In this document: in pieces, positions 1 to 10,140 of the stretch | How the letters are laid out: each line of letters starts with the position of its first letter | Position numbering within the stretch: the stretch's first letter is position 1 | NCBI GenBank assembly: GCA_012932295.1 | Contig: JAAONU010000001.1 | Location: 5,851,104-5,915,103 of the forward strand | Length of the DNA stretch: 64,000 nt | DNA from: Cyclina sinensis | Lineage: Eukaryota; Mollusca; Bivalvia; Venerida; Veneridae | Direction: 5' to 3' | Notes under the pieces: generated by a model | What the model was told of the DNA's origin: nothing | The model's input: the letters and a program-made list of their open reading frames with translations, nothing else | Databases searched by the model: none | Made by a program: the position numbers and the translations under genes

Positions 1-262
1 GAAAACCAACAAAGGGCAATAACTCTGCAAACAGTGATTGTGGAGTTATGATTCTTGAACACTGCACATCCTTTCATTGTGCTTGACCATTGTTTGAATG
101 TACTGAATTCCAACCAGTAGTTTTAAAGTTATGCTCCTGACAAGGAACACCAATAAAGGGCAATAACTTTACAAATAGTGAAGATGGAGTTATGATTCTT
201 AAACACTGCACTTCCTCTCATTGTGCTTGACCATTGTATGAAGTTGCATTGAGTTATGTTTG
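1..262 (+). repeat. Cassette G tandem array, cut by the window edge
   Basis: About 1.8 units of a roughly 147-bp cassette (aagggcaataact, gatggagttatgattctt, cattgtgcttgaccattg). It matches the arrays at 11951-12913 and 14787-15629. Confidence 0.85.
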
Positions 263-1085
263 ACATGATTCTTGTTTTTTATAAACTCTGGATTTTGATA
301 AAACAGTTTGTAGAAGGTGTAGACTCACCCCCTTACCCCCCTCCAAATATTCCATTTGGAAAAATAAACCTTCCGGCATCTGAAAAGCTGGAACTTCCGG
401 CACTTGCACCCTTGTAAGTCTCTCACCTGAAAAGGGACTATCAAACAATTTGCAGGTTCAAGGGAGATGGGACCTGAGGGATGTGTCAATGGCAGACAGG
501 TCATATACCACATTAGATATCAAACTAGACATGTGTCCATGGCAGACAGGTCATATACCACATTAGATATCAAACTAGACATGTGTCCATGAGATACGGA
601 TGCCCCCGCAACATGGGCTTTTAGTTGGAAATATTAGTGTTATCTTTTTATGGTGTATACATGTTATAAGGCAATGCTATCATGCATTATTGATTTTTGA
701 CCAAATATGAATGTGCTGAGTACTGAAAAGATAATAATGTTAGTAATGTAATGGGTTTTGAATACAAGTTGAAAGTAAAAACATGAGCACTGTGGAGCAG
801 CACCAATGCTCTTCTCTTTTATATATTGGAAACAAGCAAGCAAGTTCCTACCCATCAAAAAAGAAAACAAGAAACATGGCAATGCCACGAAACCAGGTTT
901 TCAAAAATGTTGTTCTGATTCTATACTATAGTATGAATTTTGGAATGAAGATTGCTATGACTATTCAAAAGATTATAACATGACATGAAGGAAAAGATAA
1001 TATTCATGAGAATACATGATAATGAGTAGGATGTAAATTTCGGCTAACAATACTGTCTGCAAGGAGTATACTTAATAATGAGACA
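263..1085. other. Unassigned AT-rich stretch with one 50-bp tandem duplication
   Basis: No exon or recognised repeat array is seen. 491-540 is repeated exactly at 541-590 (ggcagacaggtcatatacca..). At 579-610 a degenerate 5' box (tgtccatgagatacggatg, ccccc) resembles the one at 46508-46540, hinting at an old repeat start. Confidence 0.6.
491..590. repeat. Perfect 50-bp tandem duplication (two copies)
   Basis: Positions 491-540 and 541-590 are identical, beginning ggcagacaggtcatatacca and ending catgtgtccat. The lack of divergence implies a recent duplication. Confidence 0.95.
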
Positions 1086-2375
1086 ACAATTTCTGCACGT
1101 CATCTTGATGTGGTAAACATTTGTCTGAAGTTTCATCAAAATTCTTCAAAGGGTTGAAGAGTTACAGAGCGGACAGGATTTTCAATGTTAATGTCACTGT
1201 GACCTTGACCTTGGAGCCATCAAAATTCTTCAAAGGGTTGAAGAGTTACAGAGCGGACAGGATTTTCAATGTTAATGTCACTGTGACCTTGACCTTGGAG
1301 CCAGCCATGCGGAACATGCGTTCTGCACGTCATCTTGATGTGGTAAACATTTGTCTGAAGTTTCATCAAAATTCTTCAAAGGGTTGAAGAGTTACAGAGC
1401 GGACAGGATTTTCAATGTTAATGTCACTGTGACCTTGACCTTGGAGCCAGCCATGCGGAACATGCGTTCTGCACGTCATCTTGATGTGGTAAACATTTGT
1501 CTGAAGTTTCATCAAAATTCTTCAAAGGGTTGAAGAGTTACAGAGCGGACAGGATTTTCAATGTTAATGTCACTGTGACCTTGACCTTGGAGCCAGCCAT
1601 GCGGAACATGCGTTCTGCACGTCATCTTGATGTGGTAAACATTTGTCTGAAGTTTCATCAAAATTCTTCAAAGGGTTGAAGAGTTACAGAGCGGACACAA
1701 TTTCGTTTGACGCCCGCCCATCCGCCCATCCGCCCGCCATACCCCAATCTAATAACCAGGATTTTCAAAATTGAAAACGCGGACAGGATTTTCAATGTTA
1801 ATGTCACTGTGACCTTGACCTTGGAGCCATCAAAATTCTTCAAAGGGTTGAAGAGTTACAGAGCGGACAGGATTTTCAATGTTAATGTCACTGTGACCTT
1901 GACCTTGGAGCCAGCCATGCGGAACATGCGTTCTGCACGTCATCTTGATGTGGTAAACATTTGTCTGAAGTTTCATCAAAATTCTTCAAAGGGTTGAAGA
2001 GTTACAGAGCGGACAGGATTTTCAATGTTAATGTCACTGTGACTTGACCTTGGAGCAGCCCATTGCGGAAAATGCGTCTGCACGTCCTCTTGATGTGGTA
2101 CACATTTGTCTGAAGTTTCATCAAAATTCTCAAAAGGTTGAAGAGTTACAGGAGAGGACAGGATTTCAATGTTAAGTCACTGTGACTTGAACTGAGCCAG
2201 CCATGCGGAAAATGCGTTCTGAACGTCATCTTGATGTGGTAAAACATTGTTTGAAGTTTCATCAAAATTTTCAAAGGTTGAAGAGTTACGAGCGACCCAA
2301 TTTCGTTTTGACGCCCGCCCTCCGCCCGCCATACCCCAATCTAATAACCAGGATTTTCAAAATTGAAAACCTGGT
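1086..2375 (+). repeat. Cassette D tandem array with a higher-order structure
   Basis: Near-identical 146-bp units (ttctgcacgtcatcttgatg at 1321, 1467, 1613, 1931) with 84-bp short-form steps at 1135-1219 and near 1795-1878. A linker containing gacgcccgcccatccg and ataccccaatctaataacc occurs near 1705-1780 and again near 2300-2350, marking a higher-order period. Copies from about 2040 onward carry many one-base indels relative to the earlier ones. Confidence 0.92.
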
Positions 2376-2538
2376 TAAAAATTTGGATTTAAAATAGGAT
2401 CTGAAAAACAGAAAAACAAAAACTAGTATAACCACTTACTAATAAAGAAGTTATGGCCAATATTTAAGTTTTCAGATGAAAGACAGTGATGATGATCATG
2501 ATGCAAATATCTACACATGAGAAAAAAACTATATATAA
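2376..2538. other. Short AT-rich spacer
   Basis: Contains a short F-like remnant (cttactaataaagaagttat at about 2436) and nothing else recognisable. Confidence 0.5.
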
Positions 2539-2880
2539 CAAGAGATGTTTGTAAAACATTTATGCCCCCCTAGCGTTATCCTTAGAGGCAGCCATGAAGT
2601 TTTGAGGAGCTGGGACCAAGCCTTCTATAGTTATTGATTGGAAACCATTTTGCTATTCAAGGACACTGTGACCATGGCCTTTGACATGGTGACCTGAAGA
2701 CTAAAGGGCTCATCTACAAGTCATGAACAACTTATATACAAAATTTGAGGAACATGGGCCCAAGCATTCTTACTTTATTCATCGGAAACCATTTTGCTTT
2801 TCAAGGTCACTGTGACCTTGGACCCAATGACCAGAAAAACGATAGTTGTTATCTACTGATTATGACAAACCTACATACTA
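2539..2880 (+). repeat. Type II element fragment: 5' end plus about two C cassettes
   Basis: It starts with acaagagatgtttgtaaaac (ATGTTTgtaAAACAT hairpin), then atgccccccta and the ccttagaggcagccatgaag leader shared with 35741 onward. C cassettes follow; a perfect 15-bp estrogen-response-element palindrome lies at 2804-2818. No 3' hairpin is found, so it is truncated. Confidence 0.85.
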
Positions 2881-3059
2881 CGTATGTTCATAATGATAAC
2901 CACTAATCAAGCAGCGTAACAAACATGATCAAGGAACTAAAAACAAAGGCGAAACCATGCCAGCCTGGTCATGCTACACAAAATAAAAAACAAACAGGTC
3001 AATGTCGATTACAATCACCTTACAAACACAAGAAACAGCAGATTCCTCATCCCGATCGT
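2881..3059. other. Unassigned spacer
   Basis: No repeat family or exon recognised. Confidence 0.5.
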
Positions 3060-3394
3060 ACCTAAAACAGACTTTGACCTAGATATTCTTATGATTAATC
3101 TGTTTACTTAATTTCATTTCGGTATGTGCAATCTCTGCGAAGAAAATGAACAGAAAATGCAAATAATTGGAATTTTCTAAGTCCAAGGGGCATAACTCTG
3201 TCAAAAATTGCTCGATTGAACCCAAAACAGAACTTGACCTAGATATTCTTATGATAAATCTGTATACCAAATTTTATTTCAGTATGTGCAACCTCTGGGA
3301 AGAAAATGAATGGAAACTGTTGGTGGACATACAGGCCGACCGACAGACAGGCAGCAGCAAAGCTATATGCCCTCCCTTTTTCAAAGGGGGGCAT

Positions 3395-3398
<4 letters not shown>
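3060..3398 (+). repeat. Cassette K array with type II 3' end
   Basis: Two units of about 166 bp (gacctagatattcttatgat at about 3076 and 3238; aagtccaaggggcataactc). The array ends in a gaccgaccgacagacagg microsatellite and the hairpin atgccctccc..ggggggcat followed by aaaa. Related copies are at 30556-30735 and 37583-38070. Confidence 0.85.

Positions 3399-3482
<84 letters not shown>
3399..3482. repeat. Compound (TA)n(CA)n microsatellite
   Basis: An uninterrupted TA dinucleotide run to about 3454, then CA to 3482. It directly abuts the 3' end of the K element, consistent with growth from its terminal TAAAATA. Confidence 0.97.
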
Positions 3483-3483
<1 letters not shown>

Positions 3484-3485
<2 letters not shown>

Positions 3486-4208
3486 GTGAATCTCAATCTG
3501 AAATGGCAAGAGAGGTCACTCTTAGCGAAGCTTAGGTGCAGCATCCTACCCTTACATGTGGAAACCGGGCACTATGTTGGTGAAGCACTTTAGCAAAGAC
3601 TTTGCAGAATGTGTAAAAATGGGTCAATCGAGGACAAAGTACATTTTGTTGTAAACTGTGAGCATTACAAAGACATTCGGGAACATTCCTTTAATGAATG
3701 TTTAAGGGATACACAGTTTGTGAATAAACTGGACATTGATTAATTTATTTGGTGAAAATATTCTCCAGAAAACTTACAAAATACACTACATTAGCCTACC
3801 TTAAACGAAGAAACACTTTGTATTCATAAGACTACTTTAGGTTAACTGCTTTTGATATATTTTACTGTGAAAGTGCGACTGTTTGTATTGTAACTTTAGT
3901 CTAATCTGTCTTTCATTTCAGAACTCGACTTAAGCGTTTAACATTTGTGATAGATAGGTGGTGCTAAAATCATATGTAAAATTTACCATTAATCCACTGC
4001 ATATTTGTGTGTGCATTAATGTTGATTTACATTACTTAAATTTCCTTATTACCTATTCATAATATTACAATCAGTTATCCAAACATAAGTGACTTATAGG
4101 TCCATCAGGCCGGGTGCATTGTATTTTGTTTATCTGACATTTTTATATAATCTGCTATATTGCACATGTCACTGAAATAAATATTTACTTACTTACTTAC
4201 TTACTTAT
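3484..4208 (+). mobile_element. Non-LTR retrotransposon 3' end (broken), with zinc-knuckle and (TTAC)n tail
   Basis: In one frame, about 3516-3743, the translation reads KLRCSILPLHVETGHYVG, an in-frame stop at 3591, then RLCRMCKNGSIEDKVHFVVN and CEHYKDIREHSFNE before a stop at 3741. The Cx2Cx9Hx4C pattern followed by YxxIR is the C-terminal zinc-binding segment (zf-RVT type) found after the reverse transcriptase domain in several LINE clades (Jockey/CR1-like). No RT catalytic motif is present. About 440 bp of AT-rich 3' UTR follow, and the copy ends in (TTAC)n at 4185-4207, as LINE 3' tails often do. The copy is 5'-truncated and non-functional; the exact clade cannot be fixed by eye. Confidence 0.75.
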
Positions 4209-4292
4209 AACCCCTGGGCAGGGCTTATATTGACCCTGGTGGGGTCATGATTTGCACCAACATGGCAGAGGTCCACTAGACAATGCTACATA
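4209..4292 (+). repeat. Cassette E fragment, left half of a repeat split by a DNA transposon
   Basis: It reads cccctgggcagggct, then ggtccactagacaatgctac and TA, where 4293-5765 interrupts it. The expected next bases (ccaaatat) resume at 5768. Confidence 0.85.
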
Positions 4293-5765
4293 CAGTACAG
4301 CTCCCGCGATATGTACACATTTTGTGCTTCCTCCGCGATCGTGGTCAGTGCGAATTCTGAAAATCGCGGAGTTTCTCCTTGAAAAAAAAAACGCTCAGAA
4401 TCTCCGCGATTAAAGTTCATGCACAATCTCCGCGATTCTCCAAGTGTTAGAGCGTTTCCGCGGAGATTCTCCGCGAATATTCTTGTGTTTCATCACCAGA
4501 GTTTTAACAAACTATTTCCCATTTAAAGGTGAAAAAAAAAAAATTATTAAATTTATACACTTGAAATCCTTTCATCAAAAACAGTCAGCAATGTGTGATG
4601 AAATTACCATAATGTAACTGTACATTTTACACCTGTCAATTATGTGACTACGGTATAATTCAGTCAAATACATTTATTTATGTGATTTTTTAAACGCTTA
4701 TTATTTAGTAAATCGATTAATACTTTTTTGGCTAAGCGCCGAGACAATACAGATGCAGTTTAACACGTGTTGTTTGGAAATCGGTCAACTCATTTTCTGA
4801 AAATAAGATCAGCTTTTTCTGACGCAACTGCTTTGAATTGTCATTCTTTTTGTAAACAAATAGGAACGTTCGTACACAAATGCATCAGAATAAGAGCGCA
4901 TTTGTTTGTATTTTCACTTTTTAAATTAAATATATTTATTTTCGCATATTGATTATCATTAGTAATTTATTTGCGCGGCACCGATTAAAGATTTAAAAAT
5001 AAATAAATTGCAGCAATTAAAGTTGACATGATGTCAGGTAGGTGAGAAAATCTATTCATTATCGGCTGTCTTTCTTTTCTACCCTCGTTTCACACATTCC
5101 GTATTTATGTTCGATTCTAATGAAACTAAACTTTCTGTTCAGTCAACAAAGCCATCATTGCCTAAATTTAAAAATATCCACATATCTGTTAAAGATATTA
5201 ATTTATCTATATAAGAAAATGTAATCATGTGAAAAGCATGCTACATGCCTGTAATTCCCGCTTTAAAGAGCACGTGGTGTCTGAAGCTTTTAAAGTGAGG
5301 TGAATATCATTTTCGGAAAATAACTGTTGCTCAATGTTAAAGGTCAAAAGTTATATTTAGGAACCAATTAGCGGTTGAGACGCATTGTATCATGCATGTA
5401 CAGAACATAGGTCATGAGATCAACACATGGTCTTGTGTCTGTCAATAAATTAATGTGTCAAAACATGTGACGAAACGAAATATTACTATTAGGCATCCTA
5501 AAACATGAAGATAAAAAGAGTAAGTAAATATAAAATTTCACTTGTCATATATACACTTCAGTCAACTGAATGCATAAACAAATCGTGGAGATCCGCGGAG
5601 GATTGATAATCTGCAATTTCACAGCAAATACCGTCACTAACCAGACAAAATTCGTCTCTGTGATGCCTCCGCGATTTAGGGCGTTTCTCAGAGATTCTCC
5701 ACGATTTTCCTCCCAAGGTCCGCCGAGTTTAAGAGAAAAATGTACATATCGCGGGAGCTGTACTG
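4293..5765. mobile_element. Non-autonomous TA-flanked DNA transposon (1473 bp, 25-bp perfect TIRs)
   Basis: TIRs at 4293-4317 and 5741-5765 are exact reverse complements, beginning CAGTACAGCTCCCGCG. TA at 4291-4292 and 5766-5767 is the target duplication. Excising the element leaves gacaatgctacaTAccaaat, the intact E-cassette sequence seen for example at 42895-42915, which proves a mobile insertion. TA duplication fits the Tc1/mariner superfamily. Subterminal regions (4331-4485 and 5585-5740) carry repeated TCCGCG/CGCGGA words. No transposase reading frame is present. The core at about 4610-4890 is homologous to that of 51816-52658. Confidence 0.93.
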
Positions 5766-5767
5766 TA

Positions 5768-6420
5768 CCAAATATTAAAACTGAGCCTTTATGAATAATC
5801 AGCTACATTACAGTTTTTGTATGATGCCAACAATGATTACGACTCAGTGACCATAATAGCTCCACTTTTTCTTTAAAAACAGACAAGCTAAAATGGGCAT
5901 CCTGTACTTACGGTGGTCAAGTGTGACAACTGATACTGAATACCATCAGGCATGCAAAATTTATGGACCTAGGCAGCTGGGTCTTGCACTGTCTACTTAT
6001 GGTGGTCATGTACCAATTTGTTTTGAAATCCCATCATGCATGCTAAAGTTATGGACCAGACACTCCAATTGAACTTAAGCCTATTTGACTTATACACAAG
6101 TTCAATGCCATAGTGTGACCTTGACATTTGACCTAGGCAGCTGGGTCTTGCACGAAACACATCATCTACTTATGGTAGTCAAATTATTATAAATTATTTT
6201 GAAATCCCATCATGCATGCAGAAGTTATGGACCAGACACAAACTCCAACTGCACTTAAGACTATATGACAAATTCACAAAGTTCAGTCGCCTGCTGTGAC
6301 TATGATCTAGGGACCTGGGTCTTACATATGTAAGAAGTTATGGACGGGACACAAAGTATATACTCCTTCGAATACACACACACAGACCTGGGTAACACTA
6401 AACGCACCTCCACCCAATTT
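5768..6420 (+). repeat. Resumed E remnant, then a cassette array of about 164 bp
   Basis: After the first bases (ccaaatat) the E sequence decays. From about 5895, units share acctaggcagctgggtcttg (5966 and 6130) and cccatcatgcatgc; a third, decayed unit is near 6300. It ends around tatactccttcgaataca without a clear hairpin. Confidence 0.65.
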
Positions 6421-6660
6421 TAAGGTCAACAGGTCAAGGTCAAATTGGAAGTGTGTATGCAAACATATACAAATAGTTTCAATTTCAATGAAATATCTTC
6501 AAAAATAAGGAAGCAGGTCAGTAAGTCAAGGTTGGCCTAGGTCAAAGTTGAAGGCTGCATGCAAAATCATGCAAATAGTTAAAATTTCATTAAAGTAGCT
6601 ACATAAAACAAGAAAGTAGGTCAGCAGGTCACATGAAGGTCAAAAACAAAGAGGGATGAC
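6421..6660 (+). repeat. Cassette L pair
   Basis: Two diverged units (gcatgcaaaatcatgcaaat, taggtcagcaggtcacatga). A third related copy is at 20621-20755, next to cassette E in both places. Confidence 0.65.
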
Positions 6661-6829
6661 CGTTAAGTACCTTCCTACCAAATCCAAATTGATTTTGTTT
6701 TTTTTTTTAAAGGAGGGGAAGGAGTTTAGTGGCAAGTACCAATGTGGATGGGAAATGGGTACCCTGATATGAGTCAGATCTTCCAAAGCCAATTTAATTA
6801 AATAGGTAATAATAAACCATAAATATCTA
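6661..6829. other. Unassigned spacer
   Basis: Nothing recognised. Confidence 0.5.
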
Positions 6830-7340
6830 AGCTCAAGGCCTTTCACTTTCTGACGAGAAGATTTTTAAAAACATTTTCCTATATAACTTTATATAAAACC
6901 AAGTGATCCTTGGGACAGGGCCAATTTTGACCAAGGGGCCCTGATTTGTATCAACTTGGTAAAGGTCCACTACACCAATGCCATACAGCAAATATCTAGT
7001 TATTCTAATTAATATTAGTCTATGTAAAATCAAAAGACCCCCTGAGGTGGGGCAAATTCTGACCCCAAAGCCATGATTTGCATAATTTTTGTAGAGGTCC
7101 ACAAAATGATGGTACAAACCAAATCTTTAAGCTCTAGGCCTTGTGGTTTCTGACCAGAAGATTTTTAAAGTTTTTTCTTTCAGTTGCCATGGCAACCAGA
7201 GTTCTGCATGGAATTCCATTTTTTATATTATTTTGAAAGAGGACCATACAAGGATTATTTCTGTGAAGTTTAAGTGACCCAGTGGTATAGGAAAATAACA
7301 TACTAAAAGCTATACCTCACCTTTGGTCAGGTGAGCTAAT
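6830..7340 (+). repeat. Cassette E array with type I 3' end
   Basis: About three E units (tatataactttatataaaac, ccatgatttgcataattttt, gttgccatggcaaccagag), ending tacctcacctttggtcagg then tgagctaa. No 5' hairpin is visible, so the copy is 5'-truncated. Confidence 0.8.
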
Positions 7341-8625
7341 AATTCAGTTAGCAAGTCCCTTCCCAACATTATTAATATTGTCAAAAATAATTCTGCTAGA
7401 ATGCAACTGCATTATTTTAAGGAACAATTCTACATGGCTTAAAGAGATAGCATCAGTCTCGCAGTAATGCATGCGGTGAGTATACACACTTATGACATTC
7501 ATTACTACAAGCATTCCAATTACTTCAGATTCCTCGCAACCCATTACTGCTGCTTTACCCATTATTTCTGTGCAGAATTTTTAAAATCAACAGAGAACTA
7601 TGTTTTCCATCTTCAGTGAAATTTGAAACAGTGTTTAAAGCCATAATTATGCTGCTGATATGGTTGATGACTGAATATGCAGTACAATATATAGACAAGT
7701 TACTGTAAAATGATAAAAATGTATCTTTAAATAAACAAGAGCCATCACTTAACCTGATGAACACCCCCTGATACCACCTTGACACAGTAACCTGATCACT
7801 TTGAGGTAGGAGCATTTGCACCAAAAATTTTGAAATAATAATGTTGTAACATGCAGAAGACCATAACACAATACATTTATAACCTTTTAAAAATATAACA
7901 ATACAGTGTTTTGGTACTTTGACAGTAAGATGAAATATAAATCATAGGAACTTGTTTAGTAAATGGATATTCACATTTGCTTGTTTGTTTGCTTGTAGTT
8001 TTAAGCTCATTTCCAGCTCTTAATATATAGGTTATACTGACAGCTGGACAGTTTAACTAACTAGCATTTCTGAGTTACTTCCCAGTTACTCAAAAAGAAT
8101 ATACAAATTTCCTTCATGTTCCAGAGGTAAGAAGTAAATTGCATTTAAATATAATTTCCTCAATTAAATCACCACTGAGAAATGTTGCCTTACTAAGGAC
8201 TTGAACACCTCTCACCAGACTTCTTAAGTCCAACACTCAACCGACTGAACTATCCCTGACGTTCAAATACTAATATGACCATTACAGTATACCATTTTAA
8301 TCTTTTGAACTATCAGAAAAAAATCACTTCTTTATCTATAATATAAGTCTGGGTTTTCACATGTGTTGTCACACAATGAATCTTCAATCCTTCATGCTTA
8401 AATAAAATCTGCTTATTATCTGACACAGTCTGTATGCTTGATTCATGGGTGATTTTCTTCCTTATTTTTCACCTCCTAGATGGCAGCTATGCAATTCACA
8501 TTTTATTAAGTTTTATTTAGGTAGTGTGGTAAGTGAAATCCCTTGAAATAGTTGCCGGAACATAGCACAAAGTAACTTAGAAAAGACTTGTTGTGAAGAA
8601 ATAACAACAGAGAGTCAGAACTCAG
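7341..8625. other. Unrepeated non-coding stretch
   Basis: No exon with supporting splice sites was found on either strand. A 5' box (caagagccatcacttaacc then tgatgaacacccc) at 7736-7775 looks like the start of a decayed repeat. Confidence 0.55.
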
Positions 8626-9205
8626 GATAAAACAAGAGCTATCACTAAAGGTGATGAATACCACGCACATACATCCTTGACATAGCAGTTTCTACATTAA
8701 ATTTTATAGTTTGTCTGCCATAATATAAAAGAACAAAGGCGGTCAGTGATCACTGTGTCGCCTGATGATAGCCAATTAAACAGTAGTACTGAGAGGTGAT
8801 TGGACAGTTTAAATGCATTTTTTTATTCAAGGGCCATAACTCAGCCAAAAATCATTCAACCTAAAAACATGTTAGATATGCACAAGTACTTGAGGTACCA
8901 ATCAATCCTGTAACATTGCATTTAAATTGCTTTAGTAGTATAAGAGAAGTAGTCCGGACAAACTTTAAAAATAAAAATCATTAAAGGGCCATAACTCTGA
9001 CAAAAATCATTGAACTGGAAAATGCTGATGATATGCACAATGAGACTTGGTACTGATCATTCCTGTAAAGATTGGATGAAATCGCACCAGTAGTTTCTGA
9101 GGAGTAGTCCGGACAAATTTTGTGACGGACAGACAGACAGACGGACAGATGACAGAGAAGTGATCCCTATATGTCCTGGCTACTTTGTAGCAGGCCACAC
9201 AAAAA
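8626..9205 (+). repeat. Cassette M element with its own 5' and 3' hairpins
   Basis: It starts aacaagagctatcactaaag then gtgatgaatacc (ATCAC..GTGAT stem). About two M units follow (gggccataactctgacaaaa, gtagtccggacaaa), then gacggacagacagacagac and a terminal hairpin (tgtcctggctactttgtagc, then aggccacacaaaaa). Confidence 0.8.
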
Positions 9206-9685
9206 TTACGAAGGGCAATAACCAAAAAATTATGCATAGGAGATATATGGTTCTTGGGCAATGCACCTCTCCACAATGAGATCTATTCACCTAAGAAATT
9301 TCAAGTTAATATCTTCAATACCTTTCAAGTTATGCCCCAGACAAGAATTAAGTATGAAAAATTACAAAGGGCAATAACCTAAAAATTATACAAAAGAGAG
9401 TTATGTTTCTTAGGCACTGCACCTCTCCTCAGTGAGATCTATTCACCTATGAAGTTTTAAGTTAATATCTTCAATACCTTTTGAGTTATGGCCCGGCCAA
9501 GGTGCCCACACACACACACACAGGGACAGGGTAAACACTATGTGCCCACTCACCATTATCATGGCGGGGGCATAAAAATTATGAAGAGTAGAGGTATCAT
9601 TCTAGTGCACTGCACTCTTCCTCAATGAGATCTATCCATCTATTAACTTTCAAGTTTATATCTCAAATGCTTGGACAGAGACTAT
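9206..9685 (+). repeat. Cassette N array
   Basis: Two units of about 165 bp (gaagggcaataacc, gatctattcacctaagaaat), a CA run at 9511-9522, a ggggcataaaa end at about 9565-9577, then a partial third unit. Confidence 0.75.
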
Positions 9686-9813
9686 AACAATATCCCTCGC
9701 CGCCTTTTCGGCGCAAGATAATAAGGAAGTTATTGGCAATGTATAAGTTTTTGATAAAATGACGGAAAGACTGACAGGTCAAAAACTATATGCCCTCCTT
9801 CAGGGGCATAAAA
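9686..9813 (+). repeat. Minimal type II element (about 130 bp)
   Basis: It begins with tatccctcgccgccttttcg (CGCCG..CGGCG hairpin). A short F-like segment (aataaggaagttattggcaa) and gacggaaagactgacagg follow. It ends in tatgccctccttcaggggc and ataaaa, a 5' hairpin and a 3' hairpin with almost nothing between. Confidence 0.7.
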
Positions 9814-10140
9814 AAAATCAACTGGCCATAAATCAGTGAAAAACCATGGCAGTGGACAACATGCACAACTAGGCTTGGTACCTTTGATTCTTGCAAAGTA
9901 TTATTTAATACCTGATGCAAAACAGTATAAACAAATTGATGTGCAATAAAAAACCAAACGGCCATAACTTAATGTAAAATCATCAGAATGGAATGCTACA
10001 AAATTATGCACAACCAGGCTTGGTACTTATCTTTCTTGCACAGTATTATTAAAATTTGAGTAAGAGTTGCTGAGAAACAGTCCGGACATATTTTGTCTAA
10101 GACCAGCTGGCGGGACTGACCCACTGATCAACTGACCAAC
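9814..10140 (+). repeat. Cassette M array, second copy
   Basis: Two units (ggccataaatcagtgaaaaa, ttgcacagtattattaaaat, acagtccggacatatttt), ending in a degenerate gactgacccactgatcaact microsatellite without a clear terminal hairpin. Confidence 0.7.

Noticed and set aside
1121..1997. Repeated 60-codon frames (SKFFKGLKSYRADRIF..)
   Set aside because: They are one reading of the 146-bp D cassette; there is no conserved start context, no family and no splice signals.
3167..3593. Open frames of 95-122 codons across the TA/CA microsatellite
   Set aside because: They translate to IYIYIY and THTHTH runs from dinucleotide repeats and cross a repeat end; only the LINE-like tail after about 3516 is meaningful.
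7344..7869. Minus-strand frames of 72 and 104 codons
   Set aside because: No recognisable domain, no acceptor or donor giving a sensible exon, and composition like the surrounding intron.
9511..9522. Short CA run as an independent microsatellite locus
   Set aside because: It occupies the place of the GACGGAC tract before the ggggcataaaa end of the N array and is better read as part of that element.
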